Positions 9,208-18,034 are shown, numbered from the stretch's first letter. The stretch is DNA of 64,000 nucleotides from Marinobacterium mangrovicola (GCF_004339595.1 NZ_SMFU01000007.1:248001-312000); one strand, 5' to 3'. The notes: a model not told the origin generated them from the sequence alone. Program-made: numbers and translations.

Positions 9208-10812
9208 ATGGCTGCCATCACTGCGACTGCCGAACAGACCGCCATGGAGCAGCTCGGTGCTTATCACGAACTGAGCAAGCACCGTCTGGAGGGATACGCG
9301 CCGGGGCCTGAAACCCTGGACTGGGACGAGCAGCCTAATGTGTTTCGCTCCTTTGAGGGCGCGCCGAAACTGGCACTGCCGTTGCCCGATGACAGGGCTG
9401 ATGCGCCAGACTCCGGGGTGCTTTTTGCGGGTCAGCTTGATTCTCAGCCGCTGACGCTGGAATCCCTGTCTGCGTTTCTGCGCTATGCCGCGGGCCTTAC
9501 CGCCTGGAAGGTCTTTGGCCCGGATCGCTGGTCGCTGAGAGCGAACCCTTCCAGCGGCAACCTGCATCCTGGTGAGCTTTATCTGCTGCTGCCGGCGGGT
9601 ACGAGCTGGCCAGCCGGTGTGTATCACTACGATGTGCTCAACCACTGTCTGGAACAGCGTCTGGAGCTGCCGCCAGAGAGTGTCACTGCCGTGTCGCTGA
9701 TACAGACCTCCGTGTTGCAGCGCGAGGCCTGGAAGTATGGCGAGCGCAGCCTGCGCTACTGTCTGCTCGATAGCGGTCATCAGCTGGCCCAGTGCCAGGC
9801 GTCCGCAGCACTGCAGGGGTGGGAGCTGGAACTGGTCGATACGGGGCGAGAGCGGCTGGCGGCACTTTGCGGCATAGATCGGGCGGAGTTTGACGGTGTA
9901 GAACCTGAGCATCCCGAATGGCTGCTTACGTTTAAAGGCCGTTCAGAGGACTACGCCCGTCTGGCTAAAACCTGCCGTGAGGCTGATAGCTGGCAGGGCG
10001 CGCCATCTCGGCTCGGGCCACGTCCGCTGCAGCGCTGGAACGTATCCAAAGCGATGGCTGAGCGGTTCGATACCAATATCACCGCGCGCCTGTCGCGAGC
10101 AAAGGATGCCGAGCAGGCCTTCGCTGATGCACCGCTTAACGCCAGGCAGACACTGATCTCACGTCGTAGCGCCCAGGGGTACGACCCTAAGCGCAAGCTC
10201 GGTTACGACGAGTTCGCCGCGCTACTCAAACCGCTGGTCCCCGGCGTCAGCCGCATGCAATTTGAACCCGCTCTCCTGCACCTGCTGTTGTTCGTGCATA
10301 ACGTGGAAGGGCTCGAGCCCGGCCTCTACCTGATGCCGCGCTCGGACGGCGGAACGGCCCTGCTGAGAGAGGCGACGATGACGCGCTGGCCTGACACCAG
10401 TGAGGTCTATCTGGCGGATGACTTGCGCTTGATCCATCTGAAGACGGCCACTACGCGCAAGCTGGCGGCGCAGCTCTGCTGTAACCAGATGATTGCCGCC
10501 GCCAGTGCGGTAACGCTGATGATGCTCGCCGAGTATCAGGACCCGTTGCTGCAGGATGGCCTCGCAGCTTACCAGCAGCTCTACCGCGAAGCGGGCATGC
10601 TGGGTCAGAACCTTTACCTGGCCGCTACTGCGTTGGGGCTGAACGGTACCGGCATCGGCTGTTTCTTTGATGATGCCGTGCATCATCTGCTCGGACTTGA
10701 AGGCGATCAGTTCCAGGCGGTTTACGGTTTTGCTGCCGGTATGGGGCTGAGAGATGAGCGGGTCAGCGGATTGTCCGGTTACCACCACCTTCGGGAGGCC
10801 GTCGATGGGTGA
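9208..10812 (+). CDS. SagB/ThcOx-like nitroreductase-fold protein, duplicated domain
   Basis: The 534-residue protein contains two nitroreductase-like (FMN-type) halves. The first (about 70-265) has the SagB-family signature RANPSSGNLHPGELYLL. The second (about 310-520) starts ISRRSAQGYDP, where nitroreductases carry their FMN-contacting Arg residues, and ends with LAATALGLNGTGIGCF. SagB proteins are flavin dehydrogenases best known from azoline peptide maturation, but no peptide precursor or cyclodehydratase gene is nearby. It sits tightly inside the nifB operon, 4 bp after nifQ and overlapping the rhodanese gene by 8 bp, so a redox role in nitrogenase maturation is a fair guess. The ATG at 9208 has GAGGAG upstream. 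The exact function is unknown. Confidence 0.85.
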   Translation: MAAITATAEQTAMEQLGAYHELSKHRLEGYAPGPETLDWDEQPNVFRSFEGAPKLALPLPDDRADAPDSGVLFAGQLDSQPLTLESLSAFLRYAAGLTAWKVFGPDRWSLRANPSSGNLHPGELYLLLPAGTSWPAGVYHYDVLNHCLEQRLELPPESVTAVSLIQTSVLQREAWKYGERSLRYCLLDSGHQLAQCQASAALQGWELELVDTGRERLAALCGIDRAEFDGVEPEHPEWLLTFKGRSEDYARLAKTCREADSWQGAPSRLGPRPLQRWNVSKAMAERFDTNITARLSRAKDAEQAFADAPLNARQTLISRRSAQGYDPKRKLGYDEFAALLKPLVPGVSRMQFEPALLHLLLFVHNVEGLEPGLYLMPRSDGGTALLREATMTRWPDTSEVYLADDLRLIHLKTATTRKLAAQLCCNQMIAAASAVTLMMLAEYQDPLLQDGLAAYQQLYREAGMLGQNLYLAATALGLNGTGIGCFFDDAVHHLLGLEGDQFQAVYGFAAGMGLRDERVSGLSGYHHLREAVDG

Positions 10813-11536
10813 GTTGCTGAAGATGGATATACCGGCGGCAGAGCAGCTACTGAGGGATGAGCCGGCGTACCTGCTGGATATGCGGGAGCTGGACTGCTAC
10901 GAGGATTCGCGGCATCCGTTCGCGATGCATCTGGATGACCGGGTGCTCGGGCGCCTGCTGACCCGGGGCGAGCCGTCCCGACTGATGTTGATCTACTGCG
11001 AAGATGGAAGCCGCAGTATCGAAATGGCAAGGATGTTCCGCGATTTTGGCTTCAGCCGCAGTTTCAGTATCGATGGCGGCTACCGGGCCTGGTTACCCCT
11101 ACTTGGAGTGAGGCAGATGAGCGCAGAGCAGAATCAGGATCAGGCCGGTGAATACGGTATGACGTCGCTGATGCAGGCGTCACACCGCGGCGACAGCCTT
11201 GAAGTCAGCCGCCTGATCGCTGTAGGTGCCGATGTAAACCGGCGCAACGATGATGGTAACAACGCACTCTGGTTTGCGGTGCGGTCGGGGGATTCAGCCA
11301 CTGTGAGTCTGCTGATCGGCGAGGGTGTTGATCTTGATAATCAGAACGCCAACGGCGCGACACCGCTGATCTGGGCCGCTTCGGCGGGCCGGCGCGAAAT
11401 GGTTGAAATGCTGCTGGCCGGGGGCGCGGATACTGGTTTGAAAACCCTGGATGGCTTTCTTGCCGTCGAGGTGGCCGGAAGCCGCGAGATTATGAAACTG
11501 CTGATGGCCACGCATCTTCAGGCCGTGGGCCAATAA
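10805..11536 (+). CDS. Rhodanese-ankyrin fusion protein of the nif operon
   Basis: The 243-residue protein joins an N-terminal rhodanese domain (about 5-100) to ankyrin repeats (about 118-243). The rhodanese active loop is YCEDGSRS with the sulfur-carrying Cys at residue 65, so it looks catalytically competent. The ankyrin part has repeats starting YGMTSLMQASHRGD, GNNALWFAVRSGD and GATPLIWAASAGR. A. vinelandii has a rhodanese gene (rhdN) at this point of the nifB operon. A role in sulfur delivery for Fe-S clusters is likely, and the ankyrin tail may dock a partner. The ATG follows GGGAGG and overlaps the SagB-like gene. Confidence 0.85.
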   Translation: MGELLKMDIPAAEQLLRDEPAYLLDMRELDCYEDSRHPFAMHLDDRVLGRLLTRGEPSRLMLIYCEDGSRSIEMARMFRDFGFSRSFSIDGGYRAWLPLLGVRQMSAEQNQDQAGEYGMTSLMQASHRGDSLEVSRLIAVGADVNRRNDDGNNALWFAVRSGDSATVSLLIGEGVDLDNQNANGATPLIWAASAGRREMVEMLLAGGADTGLKTLDGFLAVEVAGSREIMKLLMATHLQAVGQ

Positions 11537-11551
11537 ACCGAGGGATGCATC

Positions 11552-11869
11552 ATGACAACCGAAGACAAGATCCGTAAGCAGCTGGCCGACAATCCCATCC
11601 TGCTCTACATGAAGGGCACGCCGGAAGAGCCCAAGTGCGGTTTCTCGCGCAACGCCGTTGATGCGCTGAAAACCACCGGTAAAGGTTATGCGTTCGTTAA
11701 CGTGCTGGAAGCGCCTTTTATCCGCGAGAAGCTGCCCAGCGTCTCTAACTGGCCCACCTTTCCGCAGCTGTTTATCGGCGGTGAGCTGGTGGGCGGCAGC
11801 GATGTGATCGTGGCCATGGTTGAAGATGGCAGCCTGCAGCCGATGCTTGAATCCGCCGGAGGTGCCTGA
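11552..11869 (+). CDS. Monothiol CGFS glutaredoxin (Grx4/GrxD type)
   Basis: The 105-residue protein has the monothiol CGFS motif at residues 29-32, preceded by LYMKGTPEEPK, and the WPTFPQLFIGGELVGG glutathione-binding segment. CGFS glutaredoxins carry and transfer [2Fe-2S] clusters, often as a complex with BolA-like proteins. A BolA-like gene follows directly, with start and stop codons overlapping by one base. An equivalent nif-linked glutaredoxin is present in Azotobacter, so this is probably a nif-dedicated copy next to a housekeeping one elsewhere. Confidence 0.93.
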   Translation: MTTEDKIRKQLADNPILLYMKGTPEEPKCGFSRNAVDALKTTGKGYAFVNVLEAPFIREKLPSVSNWPTFPQLFIGGELVGGSDVIVAMVEDGSLQPMLESAGGA

Positions 11870-12135
11870 TGGAAACCAGCGAAATCGAAGCGATCATCCA
11901 GCAGGCGTTGCCCGATGCCGAGATCGATGTCAGCGGTGAGGAGTGCAGTTTTACCCTCGCCATCATCAGCGAATCCTTCGAAGGGCAGAACCTGATGCAG
12001 CGCCAGAAATCGGTCCTGGCGCTGTTCCAAACTCAGCTGAAGACGGGGCGCCTGCATGCGCTGACGATCAAGGCTTATACGCCGGCGCAGTTTGCCGAAT
12101 TGCAGAACACCCACCTGGTGCAGCTCGAGTGCTGA
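11869..12135 (+). CDS. BolA-family protein
   Basis: The 88-residue protein has the BolA class-II KH-like fold pattern: a helix (SEIEAIIQQALPDAEI), a strand and helix, and the conserved LHALTIKAYTP segment near residues 62-72. BolA proteins bind CGFS glutaredoxins through a shared [2Fe-2S] cluster. Translational overlap with the glutaredoxin gene (TGATG) strongly suggests they act as a pair in Fe-S trafficking for nitrogenase. Confidence 0.86.
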   Translation: METSEIEAIIQQALPDAEIDVSGEECSFTLAIISESFEGQNLMQRQKSVLALFQTQLKTGRLHALTIKAYTPAQFAELQNTHLVQLEC

Positions 12136-12164
12136 GGGTCGGGTAATAAGCGGAGGTGCTCTTC

Positions 12165-12365
12165 ATGAAAGCACTGACATCACAGGAAAACAGCGATCAG
12201 GCGCTCGATCAGTTTGCAGATCTTTCCAGTAGTGGCCTTGGCCACCGGATCGCAAAGGTTGCCATGTTGCTTGCCGCGGGACGCTACTGCCGGCACCGTC
12301 ATCTGTCGATCGGTCGCCAGTCTATTTTTCAACGCAAACTGATGGAGAATCACGATGAGTGCTGA
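12165..12365 (+). CDS. Small protein of unknown function in the nifB operon
   Basis: A 66-residue frame starts at an ATG with GGAGG about 10 bases upstream and ends 11 bases inside the next gene. The protein is mostly helical by eye, with a basic C-terminal half (CRHRHLSIGRQSIFQRK). I do not recognise a family. The good ribosome-binding site and the operon-like overlap favour a real gene, but such a short frame could be chance. Confidence 0.5.
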   Translation: MKALTSQENSDQALDQFADLSSSGLGHRIAKVAMLLAAGRYCRHRHLSIGRQSIFQRKLMENHDEC

Positions 12366-12678
12366 AGAGAATCTGTTTGATGATGAGTTTGTTGAAACCA
12401 CCAACAAGCTGATCGAGATCGCCAACGAGATGGCCGCCAAGCAGGGCGAGCACAAGATGGGCGTAGCCTTTATCTATGCAGCCGCGCGCTATAACGCCTA
12501 TATCGCCGCCAGCAGCGTGACCAATGCGGATGAACTGGCCGGCAAGCGCGACAAGGCGGTGGAGTATTTCTCCGATCGTTTCCGCAAGCTCTACGATGGC
12601 AACCTGATGGATTACATTGCCAACTTCGAAGAGTACATGGGGATCGCTGAAGATCAGCAGGCGGAAACCGCACACTGA
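12355..12678 (+). CDS. DUF3144-type protein, end of the nifB operon
   Basis: The 107-residue acidic helical protein has the pattern of the DUF3144 family: FVETTNKLIEIANEMA, then VAFIYAAARYNAYIAAS and FSDRFRKLYDGNLMDYIANFEEY. Its function is unknown. It is the last gene in the nifB direction and converges on the EF-hand-like gene. A small palindrome (GGTGGT-TCAG-ACCACC, 12700-12715) lies between the two stop codons and may help end transcription. Confidence 0.78.
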   Translation: MSAEENLFDDEFVETTNKLIEIANEMAAKQGEHKMGVAFIYAAARYNAYIAASSVTNADELAGKRDKAVEYFSDRFRKLYDGNLMDYIANFEEYMGIAEDQQAETAH

Positions 12679-12705
12679 TCCCGTGTAACGGCTCGCCCGG
12701 GTGGT

Positions 12706-13788
12706 TCAGACCACCAGGTCGATCTGCTGCAGGCTGCCGGTGCTGCCGTCTTCGCGGATAAACAGCCCGGTGGCACGGACCTCGCCACGCAGTTCGGTGC
12801 CGTTTTGATAGAGTGAAAAAGGTGTTTCCACCGATCCCAGGTAGAGCGCGCCAATTCCTTTCTCTGCAAGGCTTGCGTACTCGTCCTCACCCTGGGCATT
12901 GCGGATCCAGATCTGTAACTCGCCGAAGACAGTGTCACCGGCATCGATAAAGCCGTTGCCATCCTCATCATAGGTGCTGAGATCGGCAAATCCGTTGCCG
13001 CTCAGGGCGCCAAACAGCTCACTGCCATCATTGACTACGCCGTCACCGTTGCGGTCCAGCATCAGAAAGCCGCTGCCGGGTGCCAGCAGGTTGATGCTGT
13101 CGTCTGCGCCATCAGCATCTATATCAAAATCGACCCGTTGCGAGCTCAGCTCAGCGGCGCTAGCGTCGAAATTAACCACCAGCGGATCTTTCAACTGCAC
13201 GCCGGCCGTCAGCACCAGCCGTTCGTGCTCGATATTGTGATAGCTCATCTTCACGTTCAGCCCGATATCGAAACTGACCCCGTCGCTGGTGGTGAGCCGA
13301 CCGGCGGCGACAACGCGGCTATCTTCCCGGATCTCTGTCTGTTTGTTCCATTCGTAGCGCATGCCGGTAGCGCCTGGCACCGTTACATCACCCGATATCT
13401 CGGCCGGATAGTCCGCGGAGGACTGGCCTTCCTTGTTTACATTCAGGTCGTTCATATCGAACAGCACGACCTCACGTCCGCTGAGCATGGCAATCAGCAG
13501 CGCCTGCAGTCTCAGTCTGGGATCGGTCAGTTGCTGCCCCGGCGCGGGTACCGCTGGCTCTTTTGCCGTCAGGGTTCGCTCCTCCGGCGCACTCTTAACC
13601 CGGGCCACTTCTGCCTCATGGGCCGCCGCAACTTGGGCTGCCCCATTGAACGGCGAGGTGTCATTGGAGACGCGGCGCACCACGCCGGCGGCATCGCTGC
13701 GATAGTGTTCCAGGGATTCGCTTTGCGTTGTGCGCTCGCTGCGCTGATGGCTGCTGCTGAAGCTGATCTGGCTTTGACTGATAATCAT
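12706..13788 (-). CDS. Conserved protein with EF-hand-like calcium loops
   Basis: The 360-residue protein has no signal peptide. Its N-terminal part (1-90) is Ser/Arg/Glu-rich. A middle region (about 105-215) includes the ISGDVTV and LNVKMSYHN strands. From 224 come Asp-rich loops: DADGADD (224-230), DRNGDGVVND (245-254) and DEDGNGFIDAGD (274-285), which resemble EF-hand or dockerin calcium sites. The tail (about 300-360) contains IGALYLGSVETPFSLY. From memory, this is a family of uncharacterised gammaproteobacterial proteins. It converges on the nifB operon and nothing suggests a nif role. Confidence 0.75.
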   Translation of the reverse strand: MIISQSQISFSSSHQRSERTTQSESLEHYRSDAAGVVRRVSNDTSPFNGAAQVAAAHEAEVARVKSAPEERTLTAKEPAVPAPGQQLTDPRLRLQALLIAMLSGREVVLFDMNDLNVNKEGQSSADYPAEISGDVTVPGATGMRYEWNKQTEIREDSRVVAAGRLTTSDGVSFDIGLNVKMSYHNIEHERLVLTAGVQLKDPLVVNFDASAAELSSQRVDFDIDADGADDSINLLAPGSGFLMLDRNGDGVVNDGSELFGALSGNGFADLSTYDEDGNGFIDAGDTVFGELQIWIRNAQGEDEYASLAEKGIGALYLGSVETPFSLYQNGTELRGEVRATGLFIREDGSTGSLQQIDLVV

Positions 13789-13955
13789 CGTCGTGGCTCT
13801 GGCGCAAAGGCGTTAATAGAAGGCTATGAAAAGGGGATATCGGCCAGATTGGTTGAAAAGTGAGCGTTAAATCAGGAGCCTGAGACCTCTAAAATGTAGG
13901 CCGAAGAAGCTCGTTTTACGCTGAAAATCAGCACTAGAAACAAGCGCCATACAGC

Positions 13956-13985
13956 AAAAAGCCCGCCGGGCAGGGCGGGCTTTTT
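13956..13985. terminator. Bidirectional terminator downstream of the OFA transporter
   Basis: A stem with A-tract and T-tract, AAAAAGCCCGCC (13956-13967) paired with GGCGGGCTTTTT (13974-13985). It lies 22 bp after the stop of the leftward transporter gene and is symmetric enough to work both ways. Confidence 0.85.
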
Positions 13986-14006
13986 GGTTAGTCGGGAAGC
14001 GGGCGG

Positions 14007-15752
14007 TTAGCTTGCTGGCACCTCCTCGGGGTGGGTATTTTCCACGTGATGCTTCTCAGACACCTTGCGGATCATGGTGTTAGCGATAAACGCGATTACC
14101 AGCAATCCAGCCATGGCATACATGGTGGTGTTGTAGAGCCCTGGTGTCGGATCGATGGTGCCGGCCGGTGCGATCTCCATCAGACGGCCCAGGGTCACTG
14201 TATTGGAAGCGATCAGCGCATTCAGCTGGTCTACGCCGGCGCCAAAGGTCTGCTGGAATACAGCGGGATCAACCTTGTAGGCCAGGGATTCGATGGCATC
14301 ACGCAGCGACACCTCGCGCAGGTGGGTGATCGCAAAGGGGCCGAGAACACCGGCTGTGCTCCAGGCGGTCAGCAGGCGCCCGTGGATCCCGCCCACATGC
14401 AGGGTGCCGAAGATATCCGCCAGATAGGCCGGAATGGTCGCGAAGCCGCCGCCGTACATGGTGAAGATCACCATGGTGGCGATGCAGAACAGAACCAGCC
14501 AGACCACGGACGGATTGCTGCTCACCTGACCGGCAAAGAACGGGATGGAGATATACAGCAGCATGCCGAGGATAAAGAAGCAGTGGAAGGTGTTCTTGCG
14601 ACCCAGGTAATCTGAAGTGGATGCCCAGAGGAAGCGGCCCACCATATTGAACACACTGATCATCAATACGTAGGTGGCGGCGAAACCGGTATCAACAATG
14701 TTGGGTAAGGTAGTACCGAAGATCTCGGTCATCATCGTTTTCGCCACACCGATCACACCGATGCCGGCGGTCACGTTCAGGCAGAGCACCAGCCAGAGCA
14801 GGTAGAACTGAGGTGTTTTCAGTGCCTGGTCGATATGCACGTGATTGTTGCTGATCAGACGATGTTTGCCGCTGACCGCTTTGGGCGGCTCCCAACCTTC
14901 CGGCTTCCAGCCCTCGGGCGGCACGCGATAGGAGAAGGCAGCGATGGTCATGATGACAAAATAGACGATACCGAGGGTCAGAAAGACGCTGGCGACGCCG
15001 GTGTTACCGGTGTTGACCACGTATACACCCTCAGGGCCGGGGATCGGCATGTTGGCCATATCCGCGGCGCTGGCGACGACAACTTCGAGCTTCTGGCCCG
15101 CAACCTCGGCGAAGCGGCGGCCGGACTCGGTGATCAGGCTGACATCGGCGACTTTCCCCAGGTATTGGGGCGCTTCATAAAACACCGACAGCAGCCAGGT
15201 TTTCAGTGGTGCACCAATCATCGCACCGCCACCAAAGCCCATGATCGCCATACCGGTGGCCATGCCGCGCCGGTCCGGGAACCAGCGGATCAGGGTACTG
15301 ACCGGCGATACGTAACCCAGCCCGAGGCCACAGCCGCCCAGCGCGCCGTAGCCCAGATAGAGCAGCCAGAGCTGGTCCAGCATGATGCCCAGGCTACCGA
15401 CCAGGAAGCCGCCGCCCCAAAGAATTGCGGCGAGAAAGCCGACCGCACGTGGGCCGACCTTTTCCAGCCATTTGCCGCCAAACGCGGCCGCCAGACCGAG
15501 AAAGACGATAGCGGTGGAGAAGATCCAGACCACCGAGCTCAGCGACCAGTCATCGGCGGCGCTGGCAACAACGCCATGCTGGCGCACCAGTGGCGGGTTG
15601 AAGATGCTCCAGGCGTAAACCGAGCCGATGCAGAGGTGGATTGCGATGGAGGCGGGGGGAACCAGCCAGCGATTGAAGCCAGGTTTGGCGACGATTCGCT
15701 CTTTCAGCAGAAAGGCGAAAGGGCCGGATTTCTGGTAAGCGTTGTTCGACAT
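14007..15752 (-). CDS. OFA-family MFS transporter
   Basis: The 581-residue protein has about twelve membrane segments and the major-facilitator loop RWFPDRRGMATGMAIMGFGGGAM, which together with SVYAWSIFNPPL near the N-terminus marks the oxalate/formate antiporter (OFA) family. Members move small carboxylates, but the substrate cannot be read from sequence. A hydrophilic insert of about 60 residues (around 190-250) is present between the two six-helix halves, as in other long OFA proteins. I chose the ATG at 15752 (GGAG upstream, protein MSNNAYQKSG); the frame stays open to 15890 but would then cross the sigma-54 promoter. A two-component system lies just upstream and probably controls it. Confidence 0.85.
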   Translation of the reverse strand: MSNNAYQKSGPFAFLLKERIVAKPGFNRWLVPPASIAIHLCIGSVYAWSIFNPPLVRQHGVVASAADDWSLSSVVWIFSTAIVFLGLAAAFGGKWLEKVGPRAVGFLAAILWGGGFLVGSLGIMLDQLWLLYLGYGALGGCGLGLGYVSPVSTLIRWFPDRRGMATGMAIMGFGGGAMIGAPLKTWLLSVFYEAPQYLGKVADVSLITESGRRFAEVAGQKLEVVVASAADMANMPIPGPEGVYVVNTGNTGVASVFLTLGIVYFVIMTIAAFSYRVPPEGWKPEGWEPPKAVSGKHRLISNNHVHIDQALKTPQFYLLWLVLCLNVTAGIGVIGVAKTMMTEIFGTTLPNIVDTGFAATYVLMISVFNMVGRFLWASTSDYLGRKNTFHCFFILGMLLYISIPFFAGQVSSNPSVVWLVLFCIATMVIFTMYGGGFATIPAYLADIFGTLHVGGIHGRLLTAWSTAGVLGPFAITHLREVSLRDAIESLAYKVDPAVFQQTFGAGVDQLNALIASNTVTLGRLMEIAPAGTIDPTPGLYNTTMYAMAGLLVIAFIANTMIRKVSEKHHVENTHPEEVPAS

Positions 15753-15859
15753 AGGGTGTAGCTCCGCTGTTATCGTTATTGTTTGCCCCTGGATTGCAAG
15801 TATCTGGGGTACAGGCAGATCGCGGATCCGCCTTTGCTTTGTCAGCAGCAAAAGCCAAG

Positions 15860-15874
15860 GCAATACCCGCGCCA
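15860..15874 (-). promoter_or_regulatory. Sigma-54 promoter of the OFA transporter gene
   Basis: On the minus strand the sequence reads TGGCGCGGGTATTGC, a full TGGC/TTGC match with GG-N10-GC spacing. The predicted start is near 15848, giving a leader of about 96 bases. The neighbouring response regulator is a sigma-54 activator, which fits. Confidence 0.82.
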
Positions 15875-15940
15875 CCTGGGGCAAGCGCACAGATGTCGGG
15901 GGGCTAGGACAAAAAAGGGTTTAAGGCTGCAGCGGAAGGC

Positions 15941-15986
15941 GGGTCGTTATGACCCGATAAACTCGGAAACCGGGTCGAAATGACCC
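15941..15986. promoter_or_regulatory. Paired palindromes, probable enhancer for the NtrC-type regulator
   Basis: Two near-identical inverted repeats, GGGTCGTTATGACCC (15941-15955) and GGGTCGAAATGACCC (15972-15986), share the form GGGTCG-NN-ATGACCC. Their centres are 31 bp apart, three helical turns, and lie about 100 and 131 bp upstream of the inferred transporter start. They overlap the end of the sensor-kinase gene. Their spacing and position are those of an enhancer for a dimeric sigma-54 activator. Confidence 0.75.
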
Positions 15987-18034
15987 TGTGTGCAGTACTC
16001 GGAACGGCTGCCAGGCTTGAGGTGAATCACGAACAGGGTGCCCTGGCCCAGCCGCGAGCGCACTTTGATACGTGCGTCAGCCTGTTCCAGCAGGCGTTGG
16101 CTGATCGACAGGCCCAGGCCGGTGCCCTGTTTGCCGCGGGAGTAGAAGGGATCGAAAATGCGCGCTAACTGGTCGGTGGGAATTCCGCAGCCGTTGTCAT
16201 GGATGCTCAGGCTGACCCCGCCGTCGCCCAGATTACGGCTGCGCACCCTGATTTCGCCGCTGCCGGAAATGGCGTTGGCGCCGTTCATTACCAGGTTGAT
16301 CAGCACCTGCTGCAGCTGGGAAGCATCGGCCTGAGCCCGGTGGGAGGCGCGCAGTTCAAGCCTCAGATTGATGCCGCGTCGCTTAAGCTCATGCTGGACC
16401 AGCGTGCGGGTATTCAGCACCAGATCATTGATATCGATCGCTTCCAGATGAGTACGTGGTGAGCTGGGGCGTGCCAGTTTCAGCAGGTCGTTGATAATGG
16501 TGCGGATACGTCCCACCTGCTCGATGATCAGTTCGGCGTCGCGGCGGATCTCCGGCGTTGCCTGCTCGCCCAGTTCATCCAGCAGCAGATCCATATAGCC
16601 GAGAATCACGGCGGTGGGGTTGTTCACCTCGTGGGCGATACCCGCGGTCAGCTCGCCCAAGGCTGCCAGCTTACCTTTCTCGATCAGCTGCTCGCGGGTT
16701 TCGTTGAGCATGGCGATATGCTGTTTCAGCTCAAGGGTGCGCTCCTGAACCTTCTCTTCGAGCTGTACCGCTGCCTGTTGTATCGCATCGTGCTGCTGGT
16801 CCAGCTGGGCCAGCATCGCATTAAAGTGCTCGGCGAGTACGCGCACTTCGTCGGTGGTGTTCAGTGGTGGAATCCGCTGGCGTTCGCCGCCTCTGATCCT
16901 GTCGACAACGCCGGTCATGATTTCGAACGGTCTGGAGATCGAGCGGGCGCCGGCGATGGCGATAAATGTGCAGAGCAGCAGCACCAGCGCGAACAGCCAT
17001 AGCAGCAGTTCCAGCCAGTGGTAGAAACTCTCCAGAAACGGTGCTTCCAGGAAACCGGCGTAGAGCATGCCGATGCGGTTGCCGTTGACGTCGATGACCG
17101 GTTCATAGGCGGAGATATACCAGTCGCTGACCACGAATGCCCGGTCCAGCCAGCGCTCGCCTTCCTCAAGCACCTGATGGCGCACCTGGGTCGATACGCG
17201 GGTGCCCAGAGCGCGCTGGCGCGGTGCCTCGGGGTGCTGAACATTGGTGCTGATACGCACATCGTCAAGGAACAGGGTCACCGTGCCTATTCCGTCTGCC
17301 GGCAGGCTACCGGGGCCGTAAACGGTGTTGCTGATATGGTCGACAAAACCGAGATTGGCGTTCATCAGCAGCCCTGCCGTGAGCAGTGCCGCCACGTTAC
17401 CGCTACTGTCACGCAACGGGTAGACAAAATGCAGCATCATGGCGCGATCTTCCACGGAACGCTCGGATTGCGTAGCGCGCTGGGTCGCTACCAGCGGGAT
17501 GCGGGCCCGGGTGGCGAGCTCGGCACTCAATGCTCTCAGCTCTGCAGCGGAAAACACCTCAACGCCGCTCACCGGTCCCTGCATCTCGGCCTGCTGTAAC
17601 AGCGGGCTGTCGGGATAACTGCAATCGCCGGGTTGCGTCAGCGAGCAACCGCGTGGGTCGAGCAGGCGCACGTAGTCAAAACCGGTTGCCGAGCGTAGCT
17701 GCTCCAGCAGGAGTGGCGTATCCGTGTTATCGCGTTCGCCCCCGTCGGCGGAGGAGTTAAGCAGCGCGTGATGAAAGCGATCGCCCGCGGCGGCAAGAGA
17801 GAGGCGTACCAGGTAGCGATCGCGGGTGGCGAAGAAGGCTTCATGGGCAACGGCCAGGTCGGTGTTGGCCTTCATCAGCAGTTGCCGGTAGCCCACCTCG
17901 TTACTCCACAGATAGGCGAGCAGGACCACACCGGGCAGAACCAGCAACAAAGGGAACAGCGTCAGTGCCAGCAGCCGGTAGCGCAGGTTGCCGGTGAGCC
18001 GCTGCCAGCCACGTTTAATCAGCGCTGTCGTCAT
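15947..18034 (-). CDS. Membrane sensor histidine kinase
   Basis: The 695-residue protein has an N-terminal membrane helix (about 24-46), a large periplasmic sensor region (about 47-335, Cache-like by layout), a second membrane helix (about 335-358), a HAMP domain, a coiled region and a kinase core. The phospho-accepting His is residue 468 in GIAHEVNNP; the N box is LINLVMNGANAIS and the G boxes are DNGCGIP and GTGLGLSI. This matches DctB-like kinases that sense carboxylates. Its ATG at 18034 lies 20 bp inside the regulator gene, so the two are translationally coupled; a TTG at 18046 is possible but less likely. The gene ends within the palindromic enhancer of the transporter promoter. Confidence 0.9.
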   Translation of the reverse strand: MTTALIKRGWQRLTGNLRYRLLALTLFPLLLVLPGVVLLAYLWSNEVGYRQLLMKANTDLAVAHEAFFATRDRYLVRLSLAAAGDRFHHALLNSSADGGERDNTDTPLLLEQLRSATGFDYVRLLDPRGCSLTQPGDCSYPDSPLLQQAEMQGPVSGVEVFSAAELRALSAELATRARIPLVATQRATQSERSVEDRAMMLHFVYPLRDSSGNVAALLTAGLLMNANLGFVDHISNTVYGPGSLPADGIGTVTLFLDDVRISTNVQHPEAPRQRALGTRVSTQVRHQVLEEGERWLDRAFVVSDWYISAYEPVIDVNGNRIGMLYAGFLEAPFLESFYHWLELLLWLFALVLLLCTFIAIAGARSISRPFEIMTGVVDRIRGGERQRIPPLNTTDEVRVLAEHFNAMLAQLDQQHDAIQQAAVQLEEKVQERTLELKQHIAMLNETREQLIEKGKLAALGELTAGIAHEVNNPTAVILGYMDLLLDELGEQATPEIRRDAELIIEQVGRIRTIINDLLKLARPSSPRTHLEAIDINDLVLNTRTLVQHELKRRGINLRLELRASHRAQADASQLQQVLINLVMNGANAISGSGEIRVRSRNLGDGGVSLSIHDNGCGIPTDQLARIFDPFYSRGKQGTGLGLSISQRLLEQADARIKVRSRLGQGTLFVIHLKPGSRSEYCTQGHFDPVSEFIGS

